The position numbers were made by a program, and so were the translations under genes. Positions 1 through 9,081 of a DNA stretch of 64,000 nucleotides are shown here, piece by piece. This stretch comes from Flavobacteriaceae bacterium bin25. GTDB taxonomy: Bacteria > Bacteroidota > Bacteroidia > Flavobacteriales > Flavobacteriaceae. How positions within the stretch are numbered: position 1 is the stretch's first letter; each line of letters starts with the position of its first letter. The stretch lies in the NCBI GenBank assembly GCA_002238525.1, contig MPMN01000002.1, positions 62,001-126,000 on the forward strand, given 5' to 3'. The notes beneath the pieces were generated by a model, which saw only the letters and a program-made list of their open reading frames with translations, was not told where the DNA came from and did no database searches.

Positions 1-246
1 TCAATATTCAGAAATCATTCCGGAACCCAAATCTTGGAAAAAGAGATGAGCTTAAAATCCAAATTGAAATCAAGCTGGTCTCAAAATAATCGATTGAAAC
101 AGAAACCTGTGCCAGCTTCCAATACTCAAAAAATTAGTTTTTCCATCGGTGAGAAAGACTTAAAGGATGAAAGAAATACCTTTAAATTGGCAGTCCATTA
201 CTTATTGAACTCCCAATTGCTAGGGGATACGAGTAATACCATTTAA
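1..246 (+). CDS. 3' end of an unidentified gene (truncated by window edge)
   Basis: The reading frame is open from the first base of the window to a TAA at 244-246, so this is probably the C-terminal part (about 81 residues) of a longer gene; the internal TTG at 34 or ATG at 46 could be real starts instead. The peptide is basic and polar, rich in Lys, Ser and Asn, with no signal peptide, membrane segment or motif that I recognise. It converges with the AAA ATPase gene on the opposite strand. I cannot assign a function. Confidence 0.35.
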   Translation, partial: SIFRNHSGTQILEKEMSLKSKLKSSWSQNNRLKQKPVPASNTQKISFSIGEKDLKDERNTFKLAVHYLLNSQLLGDTSNTI

Positions 247-327
247 ACACTACATTTACTCAACAAGTTTATATGTTTACTCTACGGCTAAACAACTTAG
301 GCATTAAATTTTCTATGAGTAACTTTA

Positions 328-513
328 ATGTTTAAAGGGTATAACTATAAAATCAACCATCCTTTTTCTATGACCATTACTGTTGAGGAAAACCTAAAGG
401 AAACTCAAAAGGCTGGGAAGCTTTATTCCGAAATGACCGCTATCAATTAAGTTGAGAACATTGCTGAAGTTGTAGATCAAGCGACAATAGATGTGAATCT
501 GGAAAATGAATAA
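328..513 (+). pseudogene. Possible small broken ORF
   Basis: An ATG at 328 opens a frame that reads as a plausible small protein but meets TAA at 448-450 (codon 41). It then continues in the same frame to a second stop at 511-513. The two halves together would give about 60 residues. The continuity across the stop suggests a decayed gene, but a peptide this short could be chance. No family is recognised. Confidence 0.18.
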
Positions 514-528
514 TCAGGATATCAATAA

Positions 529-1557
529 TTAATCTTTGCTGAATTCTTGCTTTTCTTTCAAAAGAAGTTCCCTCCAAATGTCCGTCTGAACGATTATCTT
601 GTTTTCCCAGATATCGTTCTGTCGCTCAAACAAACTTCTTTTTATTGCTGTTATCAATATTTTTTTAATGCTGAAATAGGAAAGCCCTTGTACACTATCG
701 ACAAATTCTTGCAGAACATTTAGGCTATCGAACTGGAAATGTCCATTTTTTAAGACGAGTCTGACTAGATCCTTAATATTCTCTATATCAGGTAAAGGAA
801 ACTCAATACTGGTGTCAAATCTTCGTAGTAGTGCATTATCAACCATGTTTTTTTGGTTCGTAGCAGCGATGACAATACTTGTCTGTGGCAAATAGTCAAA
901 AAGCTGTAATAGGCTATTAACCACCCGTTTCATTTCTGCATGGTCTTGGTTGTAATCTCTCAGCTTTCCCAGAGAATCAAATTCGTCAAAAAATAAAATA
1001 CAATCTTCAGTAGAAGCCTTTCGGAAGATTTTCGCCAAGTTTTTGCTGGTTTGTCCCAGTTTTGATGAGACGATGGCACCCAGATTAACCACAATCATCG
1101 GCTTTTTTAACTCGCCTGCAAGGACATAAGAAGCTAAGGTCTTTCCACACCCTGACGTGCCGTGTAGCAATAGTTTATTGGAGACCGGTAAATCATATTT
1201 CTGCAATAATTTACGGGACTTATGTTCCTTTATAAAGAAATGCAGTTGCTCCCTTACCTGTTCGCTACACACCAAATTATCGAAAGAGTATTCTGAAGTC
1301 AACTTTTCCAAAATCAGATCACTTACTTCCCCATCCACCATAGGTTGATAATGAATAGGGGAGCCTATTTTGGTCAATCCATTCCTATGCCGTTGCTTAG
1401 TAACATCCTTCAATATAGATTGTAATTGAATGGCGAAATTTACCTTTCTGGTCTTTTTGGAGTATTCTATGAGCTCGTTCAAGGAAAATAATAGTTTTTG
1501 CTGGTCATTTTCCAGACCATATTTCGCTATTTCTTTTATGTAATCAAACTGGCTCAT
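529..1557 (-). CDS. AAA family ATPase (SpoVK/IteA-like)
   Basis: A 342-residue AAA+ ATPase. The N-terminal 100 residues are helical and without a recognised catalytic motif. The core has Walker A GTSGCGKT at about residues 133-140 and Walker B CILFFDEFD at about 186-194. It also has a sensor region (VIAATNQ) and an arginine-finger region (LLRRFD). The frame is open for 37 more codons upstream, but I place the start at the ATG at 1557 (MSQFDYIKE), because proteins of this class begin with that kind of helical segment. Such ATPases are often paired with a downstream S8 (subtilisin) peptidase in a proposed anti-phage pair. Here the downstream side (before 529) has no same-strand gene, so it looks like an orphan. 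The ATPase call is firm; the defence role is inference. Confidence 0.85.
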   Translation of the reverse strand: MSQFDYIKEIAKYGLENDQQKLLFSLNELIEYSKKTRKVNFAIQLQSILKDVTKQRHRNGLTKIGSPIHYQPMVDGEVSDLILEKLTSEYSFDNLVCSEQVREQLHFFIKEHKSRKLLQKYDLPVSNKLLLHGTSGCGKTLASYVLAGELKKPMIVVNLGAIVSSKLGQTSKNLAKIFRKASTEDCILFFDEFDSLGKLRDYNQDHAEMKRVVNSLLQLFDYLPQTSIVIAATNQKNMVDNALLRRFDTSIEFPLPDIENIKDLVRLVLKNGHFQFDSLNVLQEFVDSVQGLSYFSIKKILITAIKRSLFERQNDIWENKIIVQTDIWRELLLKEKQEFSKD

Positions 1558-1669
1558 AAGAAAATTCTTCGAAGTTAGGATGTAACTAAATTTACCAAAT
1601 CCAAATACGGTAGAAATAGAACACAGCAAACTATTGTGCAAAGTAACAGAATATTTGGGTTCCCTCACA

Positions 1670-2392
1670 ATGTGAAAATAGGCATGAGCTGGTTATAGAT
1701 TAATTCAACTCTCTGAACGTACCTGTTATGGTCATAAGTGTCTTTACTTCTTATCCCTAAATTTTTGATCAATTGTTCGATATTTAACCCTCATAAGGAT
1801 TGTTCCGACCTAATCTCATTTTATCAGGCGGATTCTGCTCCGATCCATGGATAAGATTTTCACTTCTCAAATCACATACTTCAATAACTTCCACAATTGA
1901 CCATTTCTATGATACAAATTATTGTTTAAGCAGAATTCAAGTTCTAGTAAAACTTCGGGATTTGCAAGCAAAAACCTTCAATCATAACGTAAGTGTTATA
2001 CTTGACAATAGAACAAATTATAATATCACAGGATAGTTCCTATTTCAATACTGTCTCGAGATTCCCTATATTCAGTAAGTAGTACATAGAAATTACCAAA
2101 ATGCGACAATAACCTCTATAGGCTTAATAAACATCATTGGTTTATTACTGGAAAACTTGATTAAAAAGTTGCATCTTTGACTAGGCTGCGCGTTCCTTTT
2201 CTCCTTTTGGTATACTTAATTCATCAAGTCAAATTAAATGCACAAGAATTTTAGTCTTTAACCAATTTATTGGTATATACTCTCAGTTTCTAATCAACAA
2301 ACGGCAAACTCAAGTCACTTCTCTCTATTTTTACTTGAAATCGGTGATCGTCACAGGAAAATACTTTTCTAGAATCTCTCAGTTCTGAATGT
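1670..2392. other. Intergenic region, no convincing gene
   Basis: About 720 bases between the divergent AAA ATPase and 5-formyl-THF cyclo-ligase genes. Short open frames exist on both strands, the longest at 1800-2036 (+), but none shows a recognisable motif, ribosome binding site or natural composition. It may hold decayed sequence. I see no RNA gene, strong hairpin or repeat. Confidence 0.5.
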
Positions 2393-2950
2393 ATGGACAA
2401 CAAGAATGAATTACGGAAAAGATATAAGAGGTTGCGCAAATCTCTCTCTGCTGAAAAGATGTCTTTTCAAATTACACAACAATGCAAGAAATTATGCATT
2501 TGGGATAATCTACACTATCATTTATACCTAGCATCAACAAGACCTCAGGTCAATGAAGTATCAACGGTTCCTCTTATTGACTATTTAATTAAATCTAATA
2601 AAAACATTTATGTTCCAAAAGTCAATGGCAACGAAATGACCACACACCGATTAAATAAAAACTCGAACTTGAAGTTGAATCAATGGCTTATTCCTGAACC
2701 AATGCATGATGCCTCGGTTGATCCGAAACGGATAGAAGTTATTTTTTTGCCTATGTTGATCGGTGATCAATTGGGGTACAGGGTAGGCTATGGAAAAGGC
2801 TTTTATGATAGATTTATAATCAAATGTAATAATGACTTAGTTAAAATAGGTCTCAGCTTCTTTGAACCAATCAATCGAATCGCCGATGTAGAACCATTTG
2901 ATCAGAAACTCAATTACTTGGTCACACCTCACAAGATCCATAGTTTTTGA
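2393..2950 (+). CDS. 5-formyltetrahydrofolate cyclo-ligase
   Basis: A 185-residue protein of normal length for the MTHFS/YgfA family. These enzymes convert 5-formyl-THF to 5,10-methenyl-THF with ATP in the cytoplasm, returning a folate store to the one-carbon pool. The basic N-terminus (ELRKRYKRLRKSLS) and the C-terminal signature VIFLPMLIGDQLGYRVGYGKGFYDRF at about residues 120-145 contain the family's phosphate-binding GYGKGFYDR loop. The gene stands alone: its nearest upstream neighbour is divergent and the downstream neighbours are on the other strand. The family call is secure. Confidence 0.93.
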   Translation: MDNKNELRKRYKRLRKSLSAEKMSFQITQQCKKLCIWDNLHYHLYLASTRPQVNEVSTVPLIDYLIKSNKNIYVPKVNGNEMTTHRLNKNSNLKLNQWLIPEPMHDASVDPKRIEVIFLPMLIGDQLGYRVGYGKGFYDRFIIKCNNDLVKIGLSFFEPINRIADVEPFDQKLNYLVTPHKIHSF

Positions 2951-3203
2951 TTTTGGAATATTTCACACCATAATTCTATTTTTCCATTCTATACATTTTG
3001 AAAATAAGGACATTCAGTTAGTTAAAACCATGTTCGCTATGAATATTGAATTTTGTTAAGCCGATTTTTCGGTTCATCTGGCGTGATATTGATTGAGTTT
3101 AGTCTGTCTATTCTAGTTTTTTAAAAAAACCTTATAAGCTGGAACTTTGGTCTATTAACTCAAAATATATATCGGCAGAGCTACGCCATCTTACTATCTC
3201 GAA

Positions 3204-4301
3204 TTAATGTCTGTTGATATATTTATCTAGTGCCACTTTTTGTTTTAAATTGTTGCCAAAGCGATATGATAATAATTCAAGATGCTGTAGTCGCCCTACA
3301 ACAATAGCAGTATGTGTATTATATCTAAGTGCTAATCGTCTGATATCATTTTCAGTAATATCATGAGGTAAATCAGCCGTAATGTCTTCCGGCAACAACC
3401 ATTTGTTCGCAAAATCATCTGCTTCAGCTTCCATTTGTGGATCCAATTCACATCCTTTCAAATTTTCGACAAAAACTTGTTTTTTCCCATGTAACATTAC
3501 ATGCCCAGCTTCGTGAAAAAAAGAAAACCAAAAATGATCATTTGACTTATATCGGTCAGTTAGTTGGATTAAGGGAATACCACCTACCCACCTTGCTACC
3601 CCACTTATCGGAGCTTTGGAGATATTTGCCGTATAAATTACTGCGACCCCCACATCAGAGCAAAGATTCTGTAAACGAGAAGCAAAATCTTCTGGATGCC
3701 TTCTAACCATTACTCTAATTTCTTTGAGAGCTTCTTTAAAAGCTGCTTTTCTAAAAGAACCCAAATTAAATTTTCTCATCTCTATTTCACCCATTCTTAA
3801 AAAAGTAGCTAAACCTCCTAAAGTAGCCTTGTATGCAGGACTTTTTCGAAAACTTGATGAAAGATATTGAGTTACATATACTTCCTCCCATTCTTCAGGA
3901 GTAGCCACACCATAAAATTTTAAACATTCTTCAACCATATTTGATCCAACTCTTTTTGATACTATATAACCGTATTTTTTTAATTCCTTTATAGGCTGTA
4001 TTTTCAACCAATCAATACAATTTTTCAACGCCTCTTTTTGCTCTAACCTTAACAATTTTTGACGATATAACATTTCTCGATTAAGCCAAAATTCCGCATC
4101 TATCCCAAGAACTTTTTCCAGTTGAAAAGCCGTTTTCAGTGTAATTGGTTCCTTGCCAGATATTAAATCATTTATTTTAGACGCTGTTTTGCCCATTCGA
4201 CGAGCAAGCTCAACTTGACTCATTCTAAGATGTTGAATTGTTTCCAATATAGTATCTCCTGGCTTAGAGAGAAGTTCACGTTCATCTGTTAGTTTAGTCA
4301 T
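3204..4301 (-). CDS. HigA-like antitoxin: XRE HTH fused to ImmA/IrrE metallopeptidase domain
   Basis: A 365-residue protein. Residues about 17-72 form an XRE-type helix-turn-helix of the HigA family (MSQVELARRMGKTASKIND, then LEKVLGIDAEFWLNRE). Residues about 190-310 form an ImmA/IrrE-type zinc peptidase-like domain with HEAGH at 263-267 and a downstream acidic cluster (EAEADDFANKWLLP) that can supply the third zinc ligand. It lies 11 bases downstream of the RelE/HigB-type toxin gene, the usual HigB-HigA order. By family, it should bind the toxin and repress the operon through the HTH. The peptidase domain suggests signal-dependent cleavage, as in ImmA/ImmR, but that is inference. Free-standing HigA antitoxins are about 100 residues, so this is the long fused form. 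Confidence 0.88.
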   Translation of the reverse strand: MTKLTDERELLSKPGDTILETIQHLRMSQVELARRMGKTASKINDLISGKEPITLKTAFQLEKVLGIDAEFWLNREMLYRQKLLRLEQKEALKNCIDWLKIQPIKELKKYGYIVSKRVGSNMVEECLKFYGVATPEEWEEVYVTQYLSSSFRKSPAYKATLGGLATFLRMGEIEMRKFNLGSFRKAAFKEALKEIRVMVRRHPEDFASRLQNLCSDVGVAVIYTANISKAPISGVARWVGGIPLIQLTDRYKSNDHFWFSFFHEAGHVMLHGKKQVFVENLKGCELDPQMEAEADDFANKWLLPEDITADLPHDITENDIRRLALRYNTHTAIVVGRLQHLELLSYRFGNNLKQKVALDKYINRH

Positions 4302-4312
4302 AATTCAATTTT

Positions 4313-4645
4313 TTAATGATAATCAACTATTTCAATTATACAAATATCCGTTACAGACTTAGTATCTAAAGACCCATCTTCATTTTCCGGGAGTGGATTG
4401 TGGACTACTTCAAATATCATTCGATGATTTGTTGAAATATTTAATGCCCATTTTCCATTCCTATCTCCAGATAGCCTATGGCAATTTGCAGCAGGAATTT
4501 GTATTAATACATTGAGATTTGGCGATGCTGTTATGTCACTTATTCTGCTAGATACCCTCTTTGCATTTACACCAAAGTTTCTTTTTATCTCCGACGCACT
4601 ACTTAATTGCCTTTTTAGCTTGTTCTTTTTATACTCAATTTTCAC
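4313..4645 (-). CDS. HigB-like RelE/ParE-superfamily toxin
   Basis: A 110-residue basic protein with the compact RelE/ParE fold pattern: an N-terminal basic helix (KNKLKRQLSSASEIKRN), the central motif CHRLSGDRNGKWALNIS, and a C-terminal beta strand (ICIIEIVDYH). Members cleave mRNA at the ribosome or otherwise poison translation. The arginine-containing strand after GKW is consistent with the family. The start is a GTG; the codon just upstream in frame is a stop (TGA), so no ATG start is possible. The start codon lies inside the first copy of a direct repeat that probably serves as the operator. It is co-transcribed with the HTH-metallopeptidase gene 11 bases downstream. Confidence 0.82.
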   Translation of the reverse strand: MKIEYKKNKLKRQLSSASEIKRNFGVNAKRVSSRISDITASPNLNVLIQIPAANCHRLSGDRNGKWALNISTNHRMIFEVVHNPLPENEDGSLDTKSVTDICIIEIVDYH

Positions 4646-4678
4646 TCATAATATTCATAATATTTCACTCATAATATT
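4641..4678. promoter_or_regulatory. Direct-repeat operator candidate at the toxin-antitoxin promoter
   Basis: Two exact 15-base copies of TTCACTCATAATATT lie at 4641-4655 and 4664-4678, offset 23 bases (about two helical turns). A third partial copy (CATAATATT) sits between them at 4656-4664. They cover the toxin GTG start and its leader, where the HTH antitoxin would be expected to autoregulate. The operator role is inferred from position. Confidence 0.5.
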
Positions 4679-4707
4679 TAAATTACTGAAAAAGGGTAAT
4701 ACTTTGC

Positions 4708-4716
4708 AAAAGTAAC
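4708..4716 (-). promoter_or_regulatory. Bacteroidota-type -7 box for the toxin-antitoxin operon
   Basis: On the minus strand the sequence TACTTTTGC matches the Bacteroidota -7 consensus TAnnTTTG about 65 bases upstream of the toxin start and just upstream of the direct repeats. A good -33 TTTG is not obvious. Confidence 0.35.
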
Positions 4717-5300
4717 GTTTCTAATAACATTGATGCAAATCAAAAATCACTTGAAACGAGAGGATTAAGAGTTTATTGTACGGACAAATAAATTTTGTGA
4801 CAGCTATTTTCATGTCTCATTGGGAAGAATAGTCAGAATTAGCCCTATTAAATATCTATCGCTAAGGTGAAAGAACGTAATTTGTGCATTGATCTCATAT
4901 CACATAAACATATAATTGGCACACTGTGCGGCTGATTTTTATTTTGATTCCTAAACCAATAACTCTATATCACTTTAAAATTGGTGCCGATATGTGATCC
5001 CAGGGAAAAGTGGGTTCTAAAACCAAAACACAAGGATTGGTATTTCTATAGTACAACTGAGCTATTGACAGCATACTATAGAAGCATAATATATAGCATC
5101 TCAGTATTTTGAAATAGCATCATTATTTATTACTTATGAGCTATGCTCAATTTTTGTGCAACACCCCTACTATATAATGAAAAGTTTTTAGACATTGCAC
5201 CCTGATTTTATGACCCAAAGTTCACTTATCTTGAAGCCCTGTTTTAAGCCTCTTCATCTGGTCTAATGCTTATTTTAGTCACTATCATCTATAAAAATTT
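4717..5300. other. Intergenic region, nothing recognised
   Basis: About 580 AT-rich bases between the divergent toxin-antitoxin operon and the GT117 gene. I find no RNA gene, strong hairpin or coding frame. The last 60 bases must carry the promoter and ribosome binding site of the GT117 gene, but I cannot pick a clear -7 box. Confidence 0.5.
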
Positions 5301-8300
5301 ATGAGCGAAAAAGCGTTTAAGATCTGGAATAATATTTGGGGCTGGTCAATTTTTATTATCGCTCTATTTGTATTCGGATCTACAGTAGAACCAACTTCGA
5401 GTTTTTGGGACGCAAGTGAATATATATCCACTTCAACAAAACTACAGGTAGGACATCCTCCCGGGGCTCCCTTTTTTCAAATGGTAGGAGCCTTTTTTGC
5501 GGTCTTCGCAACAAGCCCTGAAAAAATAGCCCTGATGGTAAACTTTATGTCAGTCATTTCAAGTGCTTTTGCCATTCTTTTTTTGTTCTGGTCTACTACC
5601 ATACTGCTTAGAAATTTACCCGCCTTTTCAAAACTCGACCATATCAGTACCAGAATTTCTTACTGGGGAAGTGCAACAGTTGGCTCTCTAGCCTTTTGCT
5701 TCTCAGATAGCTTCTGGTTCAATGCCGTGGAAGCAGAAGTCTATGCCATGGCTATGCTCTTTCTGTCCACACTTTTCTGGCTAGCCCTCCGATGGGAAAA
5801 AGATATGTCTAATCCAAAAGGAAATAAATGGTTGGTGCTGATGTCCCTTGTCATGGGATTGTCTTTTGGCGTCCACTTTATGGCACTCCTAGCTATTCCA
5901 ACCATCGGAATGGTTTACTATTTCAAAAACTATCCCAAGACTACCACTAAAGGATTTTTGTTGGCTAATGCGATTTCTATCGCTATTTTGCTGTTTATCT
6001 TTAAATTACTATTACCAAATACCCTGGCCTTTTTCGGCAAAACCGAAGTGTTTTTTGTCAATTCCCTAAGACTTCCATTCAATAGTGGGACTATTTTTGC
6101 TGGACTATTAATTGCCCTACTATTTGCACTGGTCCTAAAATACACGGCCAAGAAGAATCTAGTTCAGTTGAATACGATTTTTCTCTGTTTGCTGTTTCTA
6201 CTAGTTGGGTTTTCATGCTGGATAATGATCCCCATCAGAGCAAATGCCAATACCGTAATCAATCAAAATAATCCTTCTGATGCCAGAACCCTACTGGCTT
6301 ACTATAGAATGGAACAATATCCCGATACATATTTGTTTTATGGTCCAATGTTTTCCGATATGTATGCCGGACAAGATCCCTATAAACCCTATCGAGATGA
6401 TAAACCCAAATACGAAAAAGATCTAGAGAGCAAGAGTTATGTAGTTGTCAATCACTGGAAAGGTGCACGACTCAATAGTCATTCAAACCATAAAGGTCTG
6501 CTTCCCAGGCTTTGGAGCACCCAAAATGCAGCCAACTATATGGACTTTATTGGACCTCTAGATTTTTCCATTCTCCCAGAATACTCCAAAAGTCAACAAC
6601 TTCAAAATATTGTTGGAGATTTCCGTCTTCGAGGACAACAAGGATTTCTTACCGGAGAAGACTATCATGATTTTTTTAGATCATACGGTGAATACATAAA
6701 AATCAAAAAACCTAGCCTTCTTCAAAATCTCGCCTTTCTAGTAGATTTCCAAATGGGATATATGTACTGGCGCTATTTCATGTGGAACTTCACCGGCCGG
6801 CAAAATGATATTCAAGGAGACTATTCAATACTAAACGGTAATTGGATTAGCGGTATTCCCTTTATTGACAAAATTAGGCTCGGAAATCAATCATCATTAG
6901 ATCAAGATGCATTAAGCAACAAAGCACGCAATACCTATTATTTTTTACCCCTTATATTAGGAATCTTAGGCTTTCTCTTTCTCTATAATCAAGATCGAAA
7001 AACCTTTTGGAAACTGCTTTTATTGTTTTTGTTCACAGGATTAGCTCTAAAAATATATCTCAATGAACGTCCTTTTGAACCACGGGAAAGAGATTATGCA
7101 CTGGTGGGTTCCTTTTTTGTATTTTCAATAGGAATAAGTTTAGGGTCCTATTATTTAACCGCATTGTGGAATAGATTCAAACCCCACCTGATGCGTCCAT
7201 TGATGGTTCTGATAGCACTGCTTTGTGTGCCATTATTAATGGTCGCAGAAAATTGGGACGACCATGATCGTTCCAATCGCTACACAGCTCAGTCAATGTC
7301 CAAGACCTATCTTAAATCACTCCAGGAAGATGCCGGTGCAATAATTTTTACCATTGGCGATAATGACACTTTTGCTCTCTGGTATGCCCAAGAAGTTGAA
7401 GGAATACGAACCGACGTAAGAACAATCAATACCTCCCTTTTGGCTACAGATTGGTATATAGATCAAATGAAAAGAAAGACATACGAAAGTGAACCGATAC
7501 CTTCACAGTTGACACACAAACAATATGGATATGGCATCCGAGACTATGTCCGCTTTCAACCAATTAACGATTCAATCCGTTGGGAAATTAAAGATTTTGT
7601 CAATTGGGTTGCTAGCGATCATCCGAAAACTAAATACCGACATATACTTGAAGAAAATGGGCGTGATTATACCGTTTTACCCAAAAGTCAACAAGAAATG
7701 ATCTATTACCCAACCAATAAAATTAGAATTCCTGTAAACAAAGAAAATGTACTCAAATACGGCATTGTAAAACCTGAAGACGAGTCCAAAATTGTCCCCT
7801 ACATTGATATCGACTTACCTACCTCAGGATTGACCAAAAATCAAATCATGATGCTGGATATAATCGCTAATAACGACTGGAAAAGACCGATTTATTTTAC
7901 AGGTGGTAGCTTCGAAGAATCAGAGTACATATGGATGAAAGATTATTTGGAATTAGAAGGCATGGTCTACAAACTCATCCCTATAGAAACCCCGGTGAAC
8001 TCCAGAAATCCCTACCTGATGGGGAAAATTGATTCAGAAAAAATGTATTCTATTGTCATGCAATGGGAGTGGGGAAATTCACAAGAAACAAATATTTATC
8101 ACGACCCCGAAACTCGAAAAAACAGCATTACCTACCGAAGTCATATTGCACGCCTTGCTGAAAAATTGATTGAAGAAGAAAAATTTGATAAAGCAGAAAG
8201 AGTTATTGATCTGGCATTAGAAAAGATGCCCTTGGATTACTTCGGTTATTATTCCCTATTACATCCTTTCATCGATTTTTATTACGAAATTGGAAATCCC

Positions 8301-8843
8301 AAAAAAGCCAGATCCCTATTCGACAAAGTGACCCAAAAGTATTCCGACCGTCTAGCCTATTTCAGTTCTTTATCCATCAGTAGACAGAATTTTATCGCAA
8401 CAGAAATACTAACTGAGGTCCAACGCTATCAAACATGTTTGGATGCTCTACTATATAGCTCCGATACCGATAGATTTGAAAATGCCATAGATGTCTATTT
8501 GGAAAGTGCAACACCCCTTTCCCATCTCTATGGAGATTTTGAATTTTACACTCCTTTAGTTGGTTTTGTTGATGCATACTACAAGGCTGGTGCCACCGAA
8601 AAAGCCCAAAAATTAGCATCCCAAATTGCTGATCAATTTGCTTCTAGAGCAAACGTATATACCCAAATTCCCGAAGAAAGTTTACAGCTATACCAGAACC
8701 AACTTGCAGATGTAATCTCTAGATACAGTAATCTGGTCAAGTCGGTAAAATCATCAGATACCAACACCTCATTCCAAACTAAGATTACCGAAAAGTTTAA
8801 TCAAACCGTTGACCTTTTTGATATTGACCCAGAAGACCTTTAA
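5301..8843 (+). CDS. GT117/DUF2723 membrane glycosyltransferase-like protein
   Basis: A 1180-residue integral membrane protein. The N-terminal half (to about residue 330) is a run of transmembrane helices in a GT-C-like layout. It includes the DUF2723 signature FWDASEYI at about residues 35-42, whose acidic residues sit in the first external loop where GT-C enzymes keep a catalytic Asp/Glu. A second membrane block follows at about 545-650. The remaining 500 residues are soluble and end in TPR-like helical pairs (about 930-1130). The family is found widely in Bacteroidota and is classed with lipid-linked sugar transferases; substrate and acceptor are not evident here. Length is typical. It is monocistronic, with a short AT-rich leader. 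Confidence 0.88.
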   Translation: MSEKAFKIWNNIWGWSIFIIALFVFGSTVEPTSSFWDASEYISTSTKLQVGHPPGAPFFQMVGAFFAVFATSPEKIALMVNFMSVISSAFAILFLFWSTTILLRNLPAFSKLDHISTRISYWGSATVGSLAFCFSDSFWFNAVEAEVYAMAMLFLSTLFWLALRWEKDMSNPKGNKWLVLMSLVMGLSFGVHFMALLAIPTIGMVYYFKNYPKTTTKGFLLANAISIAILLFIFKLLLPNTLAFFGKTEVFFVNSLRLPFNSGTIFAGLLIALLFALVLKYTAKKNLVQLNTIFLCLLFLLVGFSCWIMIPIRANANTVINQNNPSDARTLLAYYRMEQYPDTYLFYGPMFSDMYAGQDPYKPYRDDKPKYEKDLESKSYVVVNHWKGARLNSHSNHKGLLPRLWSTQNAANYMDFIGPLDFSILPEYSKSQQLQNIVGDFRLRGQQGFLTGEDYHDFFRSYGEYIKIKKPSLLQNLAFLVDFQMGYMYWRYFMWNFTGRQNDIQGDYSILNGNWISGIPFIDKIRLGNQSSLDQDALSNKARNTYYFLPLILGILGFLFLYNQDRKTFWKLLLLFLFTGLALKIYLNERPFEPRERDYALVGSFFVFSIGISLGSYYLTALWNRFKPHLMRPLMVLIALLCVPLLMVAENWDDHDRSNRYTAQSMSKTYLKSLQEDAGAIIFTIGDNDTFALWYAQEVEGIRTDVRTINTSLLATDWYIDQMKRKTYESEPIPSQLTHKQYGYGIRDYVRFQPINDSIRWEIKDFVNWVASDHPKTKYRHILEENGRDYTVLPKSQQEMIYYPTNKIRIPVNKENVLKYGIVKPEDESKIVPYIDIDLPTSGLTKNQIMMLDIIANNDWKRPIYFTGGSFEESEYIWMKDYLELEGMVYKLIPIETPVNSRNPYLMGKIDSEKMYSIVMQWEWGNSQETNIYHDPETRKNSITYRSHIARLAEKLIEEEKFDKAERVIDLALEKMPLDYFGYYSLLHPFIDFYYEIGNPKKARSLFDKVTQKYSDRLAYFSSLSISRQNFIATEILTEVQRYQTCLDALLYSSDTDRFENAIDVYLESATPLSHLYGDFEFYTPLVGFVDAYYKAGATEKAQKLASQIADQFASRANVYTQIPEESLQLYQNQLADVISRYSNLVKSVKSSDTNTSFQTKITEKFNQTVDLFDIDPEDL

Positions 8844-9081
8844 AGAACATGATCTTTTAGCCCGGGATTATATAGTTAGAGACCTCAGGATGATTTCCAC
8901 TACTAACTTCTTACAGAACACTATCCTAACAATACTTCAGAAATTTGTTTTCATAAATAATTTAAACAGCAATACTAGGGAACTCACCATTTTCCACTTT
9001 ATTCGAAAAAATAATGAATACACATTTGGTATTCCATCAAAACTGTTCCTCTGAATTTACCTATGGAATCATTAGTACTCG

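Noticed and set aside
1800..2036. 78-codon plus-strand ORF between the AAA ATPase and the folate gene
   Set aside because: No recognisable motif or ribosome binding site and unnatural composition; probably a chance frame.
8809..9054. 81-codon ORF overlapping the end of the GT117 gene
   Set aside because: It begins inside the GT117 gene in another frame and shows no family features.
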